Shown here: in pieces, positions 39,389-53,800 of the stretch
Layout: each line of letters starts with the position of its first letter
Numbering within the stretch: the stretch's first letter is position 1
Source: Chondrosia reniformis
Lineage: Eukaryota; Porifera; Demospongiae; Chondrillida; Chondrillidae
Length of the DNA stretch: 64,000 nt
Reading direction: 5' to 3'
Assembly (NCBI GenBank): GCA_947172415.1
Contig: OX359189.1
Location: 6,090,501-6,154,500 of the forward strand
Position numbers and translations under genes: made by a program
Notes under the pieces: model-generated
Seen by the model: the letters and a program-made list of their open reading frames with translations, nothing else
Databases searched by the model: none
What the model was told of the DNA's origin: nothing

Positions 39389-39681
39389 TTAAGTTAAATC
39401 TTGTCCACCAGAAAAACAGCTGGAGATCTCCACTTGTCCAGTTTTAGCAGTCACTTCAATCTTGTACCTTTTCCCTCTCTCCAGTCTAGTAATGTAAAAT
39501 GCTCTCACAACACCTCTCACTCTGATCATCCTCAGTTTGGTCACATGATCATCTTCTCCAATTGATAGGATGGATACTGTAATGATAAACCAGTCTACTG
39601 GAGAGGATGGGAATTTCCATAACAAGACCACTCCTGACACTGTTCGAAAACTTCTTGTTATAACAGGAGGAACTGGAATGA
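39389..39681 (-). pseudogene. Orphan FN3 exon, duplicate of 30319-30608
   Basis: Near-identical to the terminal FN3 exon of the soluble paralogue, with the same acceptor. A small deletion near the end changes the last codons from SSPAVFLVDKI to ISSCFSGGQDLT before the stop. No leader or partner exon lies upstream on the minus strand within the window, so it appears stranded by the duplication. It could be a terminal exon of an unseen gene. Confidence 0.6.
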
Positions 39682-41813
39682 CTATATATATATTGACAGG
39701 AAGGGAGTGTAGTCACTGTAAATACATTATATATACTCGTCACTTGTGTTAGGATATGATGTGCTTGTTACTTTACAAACAGCCACAGCATTTTATATCC
39801 TTGGGTGTTATGTTAGATGTGAAAAGGTAATTGGTAGGCCTATGGCATGTGTTTTTAAATTAGCTTATATGATCTATAAAAACAAAAAAACTACTACTCT
39901 CTATGCATGATTTCAATGCCTTTTCAAGCCTGCAGCAGTGTGACAAAAGTTTTGTATATACAACTTAATTGTGATTATCCTAGGAGTCAGTTGCATTCTT
40001 TAAATTTGTAACTTGCACTGTGTAGTACCTGATTGTAATTATGTTGGCTTTACAGGGATCTGACTATTTGAAAAAGTTTCTACCAAACGGAGGCCTAAAT
40101 AAAAAATCCCTTAAAATGCCCTAAACATTATGATAATGTGCCCATTCTGTTTCTATTATACATAGGTCCTTTCTTGGAGCCATAAAAAACATGGTACAAT
40201 GTCATATATAGCCACACTGAAATTCTCAACTTTTGCATGAAGAGTAGTAGTCTCTACAGATCATATAAAATTAAACACATGGCCTTTGAATTACCTTTTC
40301 ACACCTTAGTATAGACTGAAGATGATGCATCTGCATGCCATATGCAGCAAAAGTTCCAGTCTCAAGGGGTCTCAGACAATAATCAACACAGTGTGTCTTC
40401 ATGAATATTATTATTTTTCCTATAGAATCAATGCAGCATCAGTGACAAAAATGAGGAGTTTTACTTTATGCAGAACTAATGCACTACCTGCATCTGCACT
40501 AGTTCTGCATAATAACTGACCTAACAAGAGCTCCTAACAGTTTCACAAAAGTCTCTGAATTCTTCATCTCTTGTTTTCCACCTGTTCAACCTTAGGAAAT
40601 GGTCTTTGCTCTTTTTTCTACCAATATATGTACTGCTGCCTATATGACTTCATTCTAATCTCTCAAAGTTGAAATCTCTTTTGTTTTCATTACTCTTTTC
40701 TTTCTAACATGCAGGCTTTAACTATTCAGCAGTCACCTTTACTGCCTCATATCATTTTTCAGGGAGTTCAATGACATGTATATAAGTCCACAGCTTTTCA
40801 GAGTGGGGGACTAAAGCCCCCACTGCCACCGCCCTTGTACTTTCTTACTGCCCTTTATATGTAATACTAAGGTAAAACAAAAACATTAAAAATGTAGCAA
40901 TGGCAGTGTTTGCAACAGTGACTAGTACGCATCTGAAAAAGTAACAAAACAAGACAATAAATCATGCAATATTCATAAGGTTAATCATACAGATTAATTT
41001 GAAGATTTGAATAATGCATGACATTGTGTTATTCACTCTCTATAGAGGTGATAAGAACATTATGATGAAACAATAGTTTTTTAGGATAGTATTAGCCTAT
41101 ACGAATAACATATTGCATATCAAGCTATATACATATAATATTATATATAATAATAATACAAAAGCCTTGTAATTTAACAATTATACACTCCAAATACATA
41201 ACTTGCGTACAAAGGTATTTTATGATTTACATTATATGTAATAGCTACGTCTCAAGTAACTATTATATGTACACATTTAAATGTAGTTTAACATCACAGT
41301 CTTACAGAGCTCCCCTCTAGTCACATCAAATCTGCTGTGGTTGTGAACTGAGACCCCTTAATATATATATGGCAATATATAGGACAGCATGGGTCTTTTT
41401 GGAATTTTGGAATGCACAGTGGACCTTTGAAAATTTTGGAATTGACTTGATAATTTTGATATTTGGAACATGTTGTGTAATTTGTGTCTAACTTTCCTCT
41501 AAGGATAGCATTATGGGTATGAATGAAGTGTGAAGTTTTAACATTAATGTTGGATTTTATAATCAACTGCTGTTAAGAAAGCTTAATTTGCATTAATGGG
41601 AACGTTTATATAATTTGTGATCTTTCATAAGTTTACAAATTTCTTGCTGATTGTTGCAATGCAGCAATTTCAGTTGACCCAACTCTGCGGCTCTGAGCAA
41701 TTATGATTTGCAGCGTCGTTCGGTCTGTTCATTGATACGGCTTCGTGTAGCCAATATAATACAGGAAGCTTTAGCCCCGTTATCATATTTTTGACTGGTA
41801 AAGCTAAATAGCC
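39682..41813. other. Spacer between divergent genes; hairpin and repeat scraps
   Basis: No gene seen. 40470-40515 is a hairpin (TTATGCAGAACTA facing TAGTTCTGCATAA). 40890-41000 is a diverged copy of the foldback arm found at 35755-35850 (GGCAGTGTTTGCAACAGTG, AACAAGACAATAAATCATG). 41640-41813 is less AT-rich and is the likely promoter region of receptor 4. Confidence 0.5.
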
Positions 41814-44800
41814 ATGCTAGCTCTCATCTTGGTGTCCATTTTCTCGGGAACCGTAGCTGTAACTGCTAGTAATAGCTATATGTGTTACCAGGGTAAGTAT
41901 TACGAGGTTTGGTAATCTAACTTGGAGTTAATATATTCCTACCATCCATGCAGTCAATGGCACTAGCCGTTTTGCCATTAGGCTAGTAGGATCTGATCCC
42001 GCTCGGGGAATTGTCCAACTTAGAGACACTACACGTTACTCTCCGCAAGACCAAAATGGTTGGAAATCTGTTCTTATCCAAGGTTGGAGCACGATTAATG
42101 CTGGGGTGGTCTGCAGGGAAATGGGATATCCCAAGGCCCTAGCAGCTACTGCTACAAGGCAACTAGGTGATCGCCCAAGTTTTTGGCGAGTAGGCCCAAC
42201 CGTATGCGATGGAAGTGAGCCTTCACTGGAACAATGTCAAGAGGAACCTGAAAAAGACGAATTTCCCGAAATTGTTGGGCCCATATACAATGCAGGAGTT
42301 GTCTGTGCAAGTATGATAGCAAGTAGCAAATTATTAATCGTATATATACAATTTATCTAAACCTCTACATGGAATGTCTACATGACATGATGTGCATGTA
42401 AATCCTATTCATGTATAGCATCATTGCAAGAAGATGTTCAGATTAGACTCTTAAAAGGAGCTAATACAGCACAAGGTCTGGTGCAAGTCGGGTTTAGAGG
42501 AAAGTGGGGTGGTGTCTGTGACAGAGTTTGGGATCAGCACTCAGCTGATGTGGTCTGTCGTCAACTGGGGTTTTCAGGCGCTCACATAGCAACAAAGGGA
42601 TCAGCCTTTGGAGAACTTCAAGGACTTATTTGGCTGGAGAAAGTAATTTGTCGAGGAGAAGAGAAAAGCCTGCTTGACTGTAATCTTAGTGTGTGGGGGG
42701 AAGTGAATGATACATTCTGCAATCACAGAACTGCAGCTGGTGTAGTGTGCATTGGTAAGACCATGGTAATGCATTTAATTGGTACTAATATCTATTAGCT
42801 GTCGGTTGCAAAAATATATAGTGTCTTTTATTGTTATGTAAAGAAATAAGTGTTTTATTTCTTTTAGATGGCTTGTGGTGATTTTTAGGTATATATATTT
42901 TGGTTTTGTTGTGGTGAGCATGGCTGGATTTTATAGAATCCTCCTGCATGTACCCCTAAATTGATCCTCATGAGTAAAAATGCAATACTAGCGTTATTCA
43001 TTTCTATAGTCTCAGCTCCAGCCAAATTTTCTTTGTGAAAATGTTATTTGTAATTTCTACATTGTTTGATGTAGCTGACAGTGCAAATGTTGAAAGGTTA
43101 AGAATTGTAGGAAATGGAAAACTTCCATCTGTAGGAAGAGTAGAGGTTGGATTCAACAATTCATGGGGTACCATATGTGACACTAACTGGAGTTTGCGTG
43201 ATGCTGATGTAGTTTGCAAAAAACTGGGGTTTTCACATGCCATAGCTGCGACACATGCAGCAACCTTAGGTTCTGGTTCAGGAAGGATCTGGGCTGATAA
43301 TGTGAATTGTCTTGGTGAAGAGGAAGGAATTATAGACTGTGATCATTCACCATGGGGAGAGATATCAGCAAGATGCACTCATGAGAATGATGCTGGAGTA
43401 GTCTGCTTTGGTGAGAATATAGGGTTAGGAAAGTTACAAGACCTTTGTATGTATATGACATGCATTAATGTGATTGTAGACTCTTAAAGTTAAGTTTGTC
43501 TTTCCTAAATATATGCATACTATACAGTGTTTGAATATTTTAGAAAAAAGGTTTTCAATATGGATCATATTAAGTATAGATATATGTAGAAACATTGATG
43601 ACATAAAACTTTAGCAGACATATATAACTAATTTGTCCCTTTAAATGTATTATGTAGAGAATCTAACGGATACAGATGTACGATTAGTGGGTGGCCGCTA
43701 TCAAGATTTAGGTCGTGTGGAAATTGGACTCGCTGGAGCTTGGGGAACAATTTGTGATTCTAATTGGGACATTAATGCAGCTACTGTCATATGTAGACAG
43801 TTGAATTTCAACAGAGTGTTGTTTGCCACAAAGGGAGGGGTGTTTAGTCCAGGGTCTGGTCGGATATGGCTAGATAAAGTTAGATGTAATGGACTTGAAT
43901 CCAATATAGCAGAATGCCAACATCCAGGATGGGGAGTAGTAGATGCGGCATGTGATCATGTGCATGATGCTGGAGTAGTGTGCGGATGTAAGTGGAAAAT
44001 TAGCTGGTGGTACAGGTTATCACAATAATCCTAATAGCACATCTTGCACCATACACCGCATGCGCCCTGACCCGGATGTGGTTTTTGTGTACCCTGCGCC
44101 GTGTGCGCCCTGATCAATCGACTTTTACCGTTACTCTTAATGGTTATAGTAACTGTCCAAGCTCCCGTACCACCCATATCCGCCATTTAAATTCAAAACG
44201 TATTTAACAAAGTATTATGAATCGTTTGGTGAATAGAAATGGAAAGATCACGAAAATGCGCTATAGACAGTCCGTGTACCTATCCGCCAAAACGTATTTT
44301 ACTATTTAAATGGCGGAAAGGTGTACGGACCCTTGTCTGTTCTCTAAATCTGCCGTAAATCTTAAGTACGAAATATATGAAATTTATTTGATATAACAAC
44401 TAGATAACGAAATAACTCACTGTAAATGGTTGCGTTCGGACGTGTCCCATTTCTTCTAGGTAAGGAAGGGTGCCATTTACCGCTTCCGGTTTTTAATGTG
44501 CATGTTGCTATAATGTATACAGTTTCTCAAGATGAAATAGAAATAAGACTTATTGGAGGAAGCCATCCCTCTCAAGGTCGTGTTGAGATTGGATTTCATG
44601 ACACTTGGGGCACAATCTGTAGCACAGGATGGGACATCAGTGATGCCAAGGCTATCTGTCGACAACTGGGATACAGCAAAGCTTTGGCTGCTGTGTTGGG
44701 AGGAGAATTTGGTCAAGGAGATGGAAGAATATGGACAGCAGATGTAGATTGTAAAGGAGAAGAGAGTAACATTATTGAATGCAATTTGCCTGTGTTTGGA

Positions 44801-47800
44801 GATGATCACCAGTGTTCTCATGCTATGGATGCTGGTGCTATATGTGGAAGTGAGCCTAATGTATATAAGTGAATTGACTTTTATATTTTTATTACCCACT
44901 TTGCAAATCACTCTGAAACAAGTTTTTTGGCTTTCAGTATGAGGGTGAAGACTGTTGGAGTTATTATGTCTTTAGAAATTGAAAGGTCTTCATATGGCTA
45001 CATTTATATGTGTCTGTTATACCTCATTACCAGTAATTGATTGTAATTGATACTGTTTGATTTGGTTATGTCTAGATGAGAATGATGACATATCTGTGAG
45101 GCTTGTCAAGGGAAGTGGGCCTTCTAATGGCATAGTTGAAATTGGGTTCAACAATTCCTGGGGTACAATATGCCAGAACTTTTGGGATTCTCATGCTGCC
45201 ACAGTAGTGTGCAGAATGCTTGGTTATGATTCTGGATTACCAGCCAACAATTCAATCTTTGGCCAAGGTGAAGGCCGTGTCTGGTTGGAAGGAGTGAAGT
45301 GCAATGGAGAAGAACAAAGTCTGCTAGATTGTGACCACATTAGATGGGGAAGCGCTTCAAATATGTGCACTGGTCATGACAAAGATGCTGGTGTTATGTG
45401 TCTAGGTGGGTCTCTACAGGAACCTGTAATTTCTATATATATATGTACAATCATCTGAATGTTTAGGAGGGCCTAGAAATGTCCAAATGGAGATTAGACT
45501 GACTGGTGGTGCAGATGAATCACAAGGTATTGTAGAGCTAGGCTTTGATGGAGCCTGGGGCACTGTATGTGATGATTGGTGGGATAAGAGTGATGCTGAT
45601 GTGGTATGTAGACAGCTTGGATATAAGCATACAGTTCTAGCATTGGGACCTTCAACATTTCCATTGACTAAAAGAAGGATCTGGATTGATAATGTTAATT
45701 GCAAGGGAGAAGAAAGGAGCCTGCTTGACTGCGATTTTCTGGGTTGGGGCATAACTAACTGTGGTTACCACCAGGAAGCAGGAGTCATTTGTTCAAGTAA
45801 GTTACACTAACTTTCATGACAACGTTTGTATGTTTTGGGTTATACAATTATTAACATCAAACCTCAAACCAATGATACATACATTGCATACTTGGTGGTC
45901 TTTTTAATCACATAGAAACAGATCTGAATACTCATGTATGCTCATCCATACATACATACGTATAAACAATCATTAAGTCCAGTTGTACACTTCTTCTTTA
46001 AAATCTGTTTTTGTATTGTTTCATACACTGTGTTTAGTCCTTATGGGCAACACAAAGCATTCCTTAGACATTGTATACCAGTTAATTGAATTTAAGGACT
46101 ACCTAGCAATTAATGAGACAGGAATTAATATTTAAAGGTTTTCTTCTGGCTCTACAATACGTACCTGAATAATTATGAAATCCATACTGTATATACTTGA
46201 GTTGAAGCATATGAGATGTATATAGACTATATACATCTACAATTTATAGAAATGTATCTTTATAATATTATTATTCCAATGTCTTACAGTATTGTTACTA
46301 AAATTGGAGATGCACACTGCATATCAAATCTAATAGGAACAAATTATTATAGAACTGTTTAGGTTTGTGAGGTTATGCCACTAATAAATTCAAAGGTTGC
46401 ATTGTTGCATTGGAATATAATATCAATTTGTGGATAATGGCTAATAATAAGATTATCAAGGTCATGGCTGTATACCTGCAAACATTGGTTTCTGCATAAT
46501 ATGACTCATTGGTCCTTACTAACCTCACAACCTAGGTAAAAGGTACATACAGGGTAAACTATATTAGGATGCTCTAGTTTCCACATACGTACATAATAAA
46601 CTATGTACATGTGAAATACGATATAGATATAGCACTGTGGTTATATCCTATATACACATATATACTTAGGAGGCATTCCTTTTGGGTATATATATATCCA
46701 GGACCTATACATTAGCTATTTTATGTTCGGTCCAAAAATGATTCCTTATTGTGAGTCCTACACTATATACGTTCGTAGCTAAATAACTTTGAATATACCA
46801 CTTTTTATAATAGTTGACATTTACAGTATGTACATAGTAGTCTATATACTATAGCTATAATGTTCCACATACGTACACACTTGATATGTATATAGTATCA
46901 TGTCAGTCAATCAGATTAAGCCTAAAATCCAACTTAGGGTAATCTTGCATGCTTAATTGATTGAAACTGGCTTATAGATCACACATTCAAATGTTTGCAT
47001 TGGTATTGTTTTACTTACAGATAGTGAGCCACAAGTTGACATTAGACTTGTAGGAGGAGTAGATAATTTTCAGGGTAGAGTTGAAGTAGGCTTCAATGGA
47101 ACTTGGGGAACCATATGTGATGATGGATGGGATTTTCTTGATGCTGAAGTAGTCTGTAGACAATTGGGCCACAATGGAGCAATTGCAGCTACAGTTGGAT
47201 CTTCTTTTGGACGAGGAACAGGAAGAATATGGGTGTACAATGTTTGTTTAAGATTCATACAAGTGTACAGTTTATATACCCGAATGTAGCCATGCATACA
47301 CTTTCTTGTTCTCTTTCTCAAAGCTCGAATGCAGTGGAGAAGAGAAGAATATAATTGATTGTCAGGGACCAAGATGGGGAGTTATAGGAAGAAGCTGTAT
47401 ATATCATAGCAAAGATGCAGGAGTAGTTTGCCGTCCAAGATCAAGTTAGTCAAGAGCAAGTAATCAGCAACTTTCATAACTTTCACTAACTCATTTTAAA
47501 TACTTTAAATTTCTATATATGTAACATCAAAGAATTTAAATGCTGTAATGAGAATTTTGCGTATTGTTCATATTAATGAGGGCTCACATTATTATATAGT
47601 ATATCTCATTCCACACTGAGTTGAGGCCAATTGCATAGTATTTAACATGCATATGCACTCAATAATCCTGAATAAGAGGAATTTAGTTTTGTCAAAAAAC
47701 TATATAAATGAATGGAATCATTTAATTGGTCTTTAATATGTATAAATAACATTTTTCTAATTGTGATAATACATGAATCCTTTAATTGTGTGTATGTAGA

Positions 47801-50800
47801 TGCCACTTCTAGCTTTCAAATAAGGCTGTACCAATCAGCAGAAGATTCTGAAATGGTTGGGCGTGTCTTGATAGGTTTTAATGGAGCTTGGGGAGCAATA
47901 TGTAATCTCAACTGGGACATCAATGATGCAAACGTAGTATGCAGGCAACTTAACTTCAGATCAGCCCTTGAAGCAACTGCAGACACTAAGTATGGTGCCT
48001 GGCCAGGAAGAGTTTGGTTAAAAGAGGTAGATTGCAATGGAAAAGAAAGTTCTTTGTTAAACTGTAGCAACAGTGGATGGGGATATGCTACTGGTTGTAC
48101 AAGCTCGCGTTCCAGATTAGCTGTAGCAAGTATTGTTTGTACAAGTGAGCATCCACATAAAACCAAGTTGCAAGTGACATTTAATATTTGTTTTTGACTA
48201 TATTATGGTGAAGGCTTATACAGAATTTACATACAGTAATCTTCTCTATACACTATTTAACAGATGATTTATCTTTGGAAGAATCAGTTGCTGTGACATT
48301 ATCACCCAAAATGATAGCTAAGTCTACTGGAGATGAAATTAATATAATTTGTTCATTCAGTGGTCCTGTAAATTTGATGGATCATGGTTCACTATGGAGG
48401 CTAAATGGTATAGATATTGCTTCAAGCAATTACAGCTCATTACTGCTAGTCTACGAAGCAGGCAACAGTTCAGTCCTAATCTTCACCAAAGCTGTTAGCT
48501 ATTTATCTGGTGTGTACTCCTGTGAGCTAAAAGGCCATCCATCCATAAAGAGAAACACAACTGTCCATATTGACAAAGGTTTGTTTGATATATAAAAATC
48601 ACAAACTGCTTCTTTTAGAATTACTAAATAATAAGCAATGTAACTACGTATATGCACCCATCCTTTTTAATTAGGGTGCTTTTCTGGTATGTCCAGAAAA
48701 ATTAGTCATATTGGCCAAAAATATGAACTGAAGTGCAGTGATTACTTATCTGACTTCAAGGAGTCCGAGTCTGCTCAGCTAAAGTGGACCTGTGTAGATG
48801 ATTTGACCTGGGAGGTTGACATATCTGCTTGTTCCTTTGCTAAAGAGAAGTCTGCAAATATATTGATATTCTCACTTTTACTAGCTCCTAAAATATTTCA
48901 GGATGAACATCATGAGCTCCAAAATGCAGTAAGTATTTTCACATACGTACATACAGGTGATGTGTAAATTTGTAGCGACAAAACTCTGACACTATTTTTC
49001 TGCTATTACATATGCAGTTCCTTTTTGACATAACACATTTACTGTAATCACCCTCACGCAATACTTCACACCCTTAATCTCCTGAAGAAAATACCCAAAA
49101 ATCCATTTAGCATAAAAATGTATACCTGTGTTTACATTTTAGGTTTTATCAAAGTTAGAGGAATACTTTTCTGTTGCTCTCTCTGATTTGTCTGATCCTG
49201 TCTTTTCAATGGAAACAGGGATTGTTGACACAAGTAGAGCCGACTTTGTGCTAAGAGGAGATGAAATTGCAATGTTGAGTGAGCAAAGTATCCAGGAACT
49301 GCAGTCTATTGATTTATTCATCAGTGACAGAGCTGCTAGCGGACGTTTTATAGAGATCATTCACCTTACTCAAGCAGGTATAAATATTTTATAAGTTTAA
49401 GTAGATCTAAATGCAAAAGCCCTAATCTTCTAGATAATTGTCTCTGTCCATCAAAGTATCGGATACATGAAGATATTAAAGCAACTACAATAGAAATTTG
49501 TGAAACTCCAGAATACCTAGCCTCTCCTTGCATATGTGATGAAAGGAAGGAGTTATGCACAGTAAGTGTGCAAGTATACATATTCTGTTGTAATCTATAC
49601 TTAAAGTATTGCATGCACAGATTATATGCATTCATATATATGTACGTACTATATGTGTACGTACTATATGTTTAGTGTTCTGTAGGATTTATCAGTAATG
49701 GAAGCAAATGTATTCTAGACACAGATGGAGATGGAATACCAGACTCAGCTCCTGTAAACATATATGCGTGTATACATATTAACTGTATATGCTTAAGGGT
49801 ATAGAAAGCTAATGATTGGTCATCTATAGATCCACCTCTTTTGGTGTAGGATCTTTGTGATGGGTGCTGCCTTTCAGAAATAAGACATGGCATTGTATGG
49901 CCACATACCTCTCACGGGATTGAAGTGGAGATCCCGTGCACTAAGCTGAAATATCTTGAAGGAAACATACGACGTCGTTGTCAAGTCAATGGTATATGGA
50001 GTGAGGTTGACATGACTGGTTGTACCTTTAGCAATTTGCAGGACTCAGCAGCAATTGTAATTTTAGAAATTGAACTGCTACTATCCAGAGAAAGCATGCT
50101 TGTACAGAATTCTACCTTTTTGAAGATGGTTAGTATATATTTCATTTTAAAGAATTTCAACGCATTAAATGTTGTTATCATATATTGTGTTTACTTATAA
50201 TTTTTAGGTTAAAACATATTTTGAGGAGTTTCAGCCAAATCCTCCAAGCGTACTTGGCTATTTTCCAATAACTACTGAATCTACTTTAGCTGCTTTGATA
50301 TTGGGTTTCTCAAATTTAGAAGAAACTGTTTTGGAAAGCGCAGAAATGTTGCCCTTGCATTTTCTGAATTCAAGTATTGAAATTTTTAAAATACTTAATA
50401 TTTATGGATACAAAGTTTCAGGTATGTGAATGTTTCATACTTTTATAGGTACCGTATATACCTTCAAATTCTAAATTAATTTCACAAATCCATTATACTG
50501 TGTTCTGATATTTGATGTGCGAACTATATATATAAAAATAGTAAATTGAGCACTTATTTAGTCTTAATATACGTATACACGTATGTAAACTGGTCTACTT
50601 TCATAGACAGTTGCTCCTGTAATAAGCTGATTGAAGGCATTAATAACTTACAATTTACTGAGTTGTGCAAAGGACCGCCAGGCCCATTGCCATGTCAATG
50701 CAGTAACAGCAAATGTGAGGTTAGTTTAAAATGCATCTTGTGTTTGAATTTAGATAACATATTAAATTATATATCTACATATGCCTATTTCTTACAGTGT

Positions 50801-53800
50801 AATTATCCCTACAAAAGTCTGACTACTTCTGAAGCTCTTTGTACCTTGGACTCTGATGGTGATGGAATTCCTGACAGTGATGTTAGAATAATTAGTGGTA
50901 GCATACATGTTAGCTATCCTGTGGTTTGATTCCCTATATATACGTACCTACGTAGTTCTCTTTCCCCACTAAAATAGCAGTGGTACCCCTCTAAAGTGAT
51001 GTGAACCATATTGATTAAATAATGTGTTTTCATTTTAGAGTATATCCCTCATTTACAGCAATTCACATGACATTTCAATAACAACAATCTATATGTACAG
51101 TAGCTATTGGTATATAATCCATGACATTTGTATCTACAGTACATCATATATAGATCCATCTACATCACATTGTGCTTTTCTTTATCTTCTTTACCTAAAT
51201 TAGGATGATGATCCAATTACTTACAATGGAAATGTTATACATCCCGGTTGTCAAGGTTTGATACACTAACAATAAGAACACTTTCATTGTATTATGTCTT
51301 TTACAAACACATGTGTAGCATCATATGTTCGTACATATATTTAAGTAGCTCTGTATGACAAACATATATGGGTGCATTTACAAGGTAGTTACACGATAAT
51401 CACTGGGAGAGACAGTATATATTACACCTGACTGGTTGCAAATAATAGGTCTTTAAACCAAGAGGTGACTTCATCAGTCAGGCATGATATTTCCTAGTGA
51501 CTTATCATATTATAGCCTTTGCACAATACATAAACAAAATACATACGTATATACGTACGTATATGTATATATGTATGCCAATTCCACTGACCACTTAAAG
51601 TGCACTGTGTGTTCATTATTAACTTAAAGTTACCAGTGGAACCGTATGTCAATCTGAAGCTTATCAACATATCACTTGGACATCCACCAGACCATGCATG
51701 TTCAATGTCCGGAGTTGTAGTGATGATTTAGTATTTGCAGAAGGTGAGATGATAGAATGTAAATATGCATATATATATATATATGTCCTTAGATGTTTAC
51801 TAGACTAAAATACATATATACAACACTGATGCATATAAATAAACTCATATCCTTTCATGTACAATATGTACGTATGTATGACCAATAGAACTTGTTGCAG
51901 GTAGCTATAGTTGATGCAGTTAGTACATGACTGATTACATGATGAATTGACTGTATATAGGACTTGCTAGACGCTTCTGCGATGGTAATGGAATGTGGGA
52001 GGAGCCTGTTCTGGACAGTTGTGAAGTTAGACTACTGAAGGACTTTAAACGATCCGTAAGTAGAAATACATGCATACCTAACTAAATCCAGATTTTCAAC
52101 TTAATCTTTTCCAATTCCTTTACAACTAAAATGTTTGTTTCAGATAAGTTTCCTCCTGGATGGCATTATGACTAGCCCGAATGTTAAGGCCAATTCTACT
52201 TGGATGCTCCATTCTGACCAAGTTCATTTAATAGTAAAACAACTGAGAAATATAGAGAAAATGAATCTGCTGCAATTTAAGAATGATTTAGTCAATTTAT
52301 TTAGCCTCTTGGAAACCTTTGTCAAGTACGTACGTACATGTCTTGGTTAAACTTGTATTGTATATATCATCCATGAAAATGTTTGCTTATAAATCAACTA
52401 CTGTTAATTTGCAATTGATTTTTTATAATTAGAATTTCAGATATTTCTGACCTTTTGCTCCAAAGTGATATAAGTGAGGTATGTATATACGTACATACGT
52501 ACATACAAGAGAGAACTCTTTGCTTAGTACAATGTATGAGTACATACATATATATTTCTATATCATATCATTTCATATAAATTAGGATCTTCTTGGTGCA
52601 TTCAATCTTATGCTTGATAACAAATTGGCAGTGATGTGGAAAGATCTGAAGGTTTGTATATATATATATCAGTAGTTGTTTGTATAACATATACGTATGT
52701 AAATGTATGCAGTATGTTTTTTTATATTTAGTTTTACATTAATTACATGTAATCATTTTCAATAGTTGTCTGAATTACCATCCAATTTCTTGCAAGTGAC
52801 AGAATATTTCATGCACTTATTAACAAAGGCTTCACTAGCTTCTGAAAGAACACATTATTCAGGTGTACACGTAATGTTAGCAGTAAAGCAGAATATCGGT
52901 AAGTCAACTTTTAAGAGGACACTGTTCTAGCTATATACGTATTTGTAGGTACTGCCCTAAGAATTTGTGCATAATTAAAACGTGCTATATATAATTATTT
53001 CTAGTTGTGCAAGGTACCATTATTGATCCAAGAAAGGTATCTGCTACATCATCTGTATATTTCAAGGGACAACCATTTCCAAATGGCTCTAATGTGGAAC
53101 CTCCTGTCATTTATGTGCCAGAAGATGTCATCATTGAGAGTAGCAAGAGCTCCAGTTTGAACGTCAGCATTACAACTGTGCAGTTGAATAATATGCCACA
53201 GTACATGGAAATACTTAACAATAGCAATACCTCAAAGTGAGTGCTTCAATGAGAGGCAAGTGACATACGTAAATCTAAACATATACGACAAAGAAAGTTC
53301 ATACACGTGCAATCTCCACTTAGTGTGTAGATTTACCTTAAATCAAGCATTCATACGATTTTTTTATATCTGCCATTCAATTAATACACAGGTTATTATT
53401 CCCCTTCAAAGGCAAATGGCTGCCTTATATGCTAATGTGCCAAGTTAATCCTAGTGTATTGACTTCACTCCCACAACCAATAGAATTTACATTTAAAACA
53501 CCTAGTGATGTGAGTTTACAATTTGCATGTTGAATCTATGCCCTTTAGTGTATGAATAAGTGTATACTACCTTTTTTATATATACTGTAGGTTACCATAC
53601 AAGCTGCTAAATGTTTTTATTGGTCGTTCTTGGCTAATAATGGGTAAAGTATAGCTATGCAATTGTAGTTTTAACCTTTAATTACACAAAATGAACAATT
53701 TACGTACGTAGTTTGGGTTCTTGGTCTGATGAATTAGTTGAGACAGTGATTCAGGAGCGCAGTGTTCTTTGTAAGAGTTTTCACTTATCAAGTTTTGCAG

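Larger units (their letters stand above)
25118..40078. repeat. Segmental duplication: left block 25118-31013, right block 31506-40078
   Basis: Exons and introns align in order: 25118-25400 with 31506-31830, 25460-27640 with 32790-34980, 28373-29280 with 36198-37030, 30150-31013 with 39230-40078. Intron identity is as high as exon identity, indicating a recent event. The right block carries extra material at about 31850-32785 (TAA-flanked), 35000-36197 (foldback) and 37036-39200 (LINE and others). The left block has an extra tandem copy of the leader region. Confidence 0.85.
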
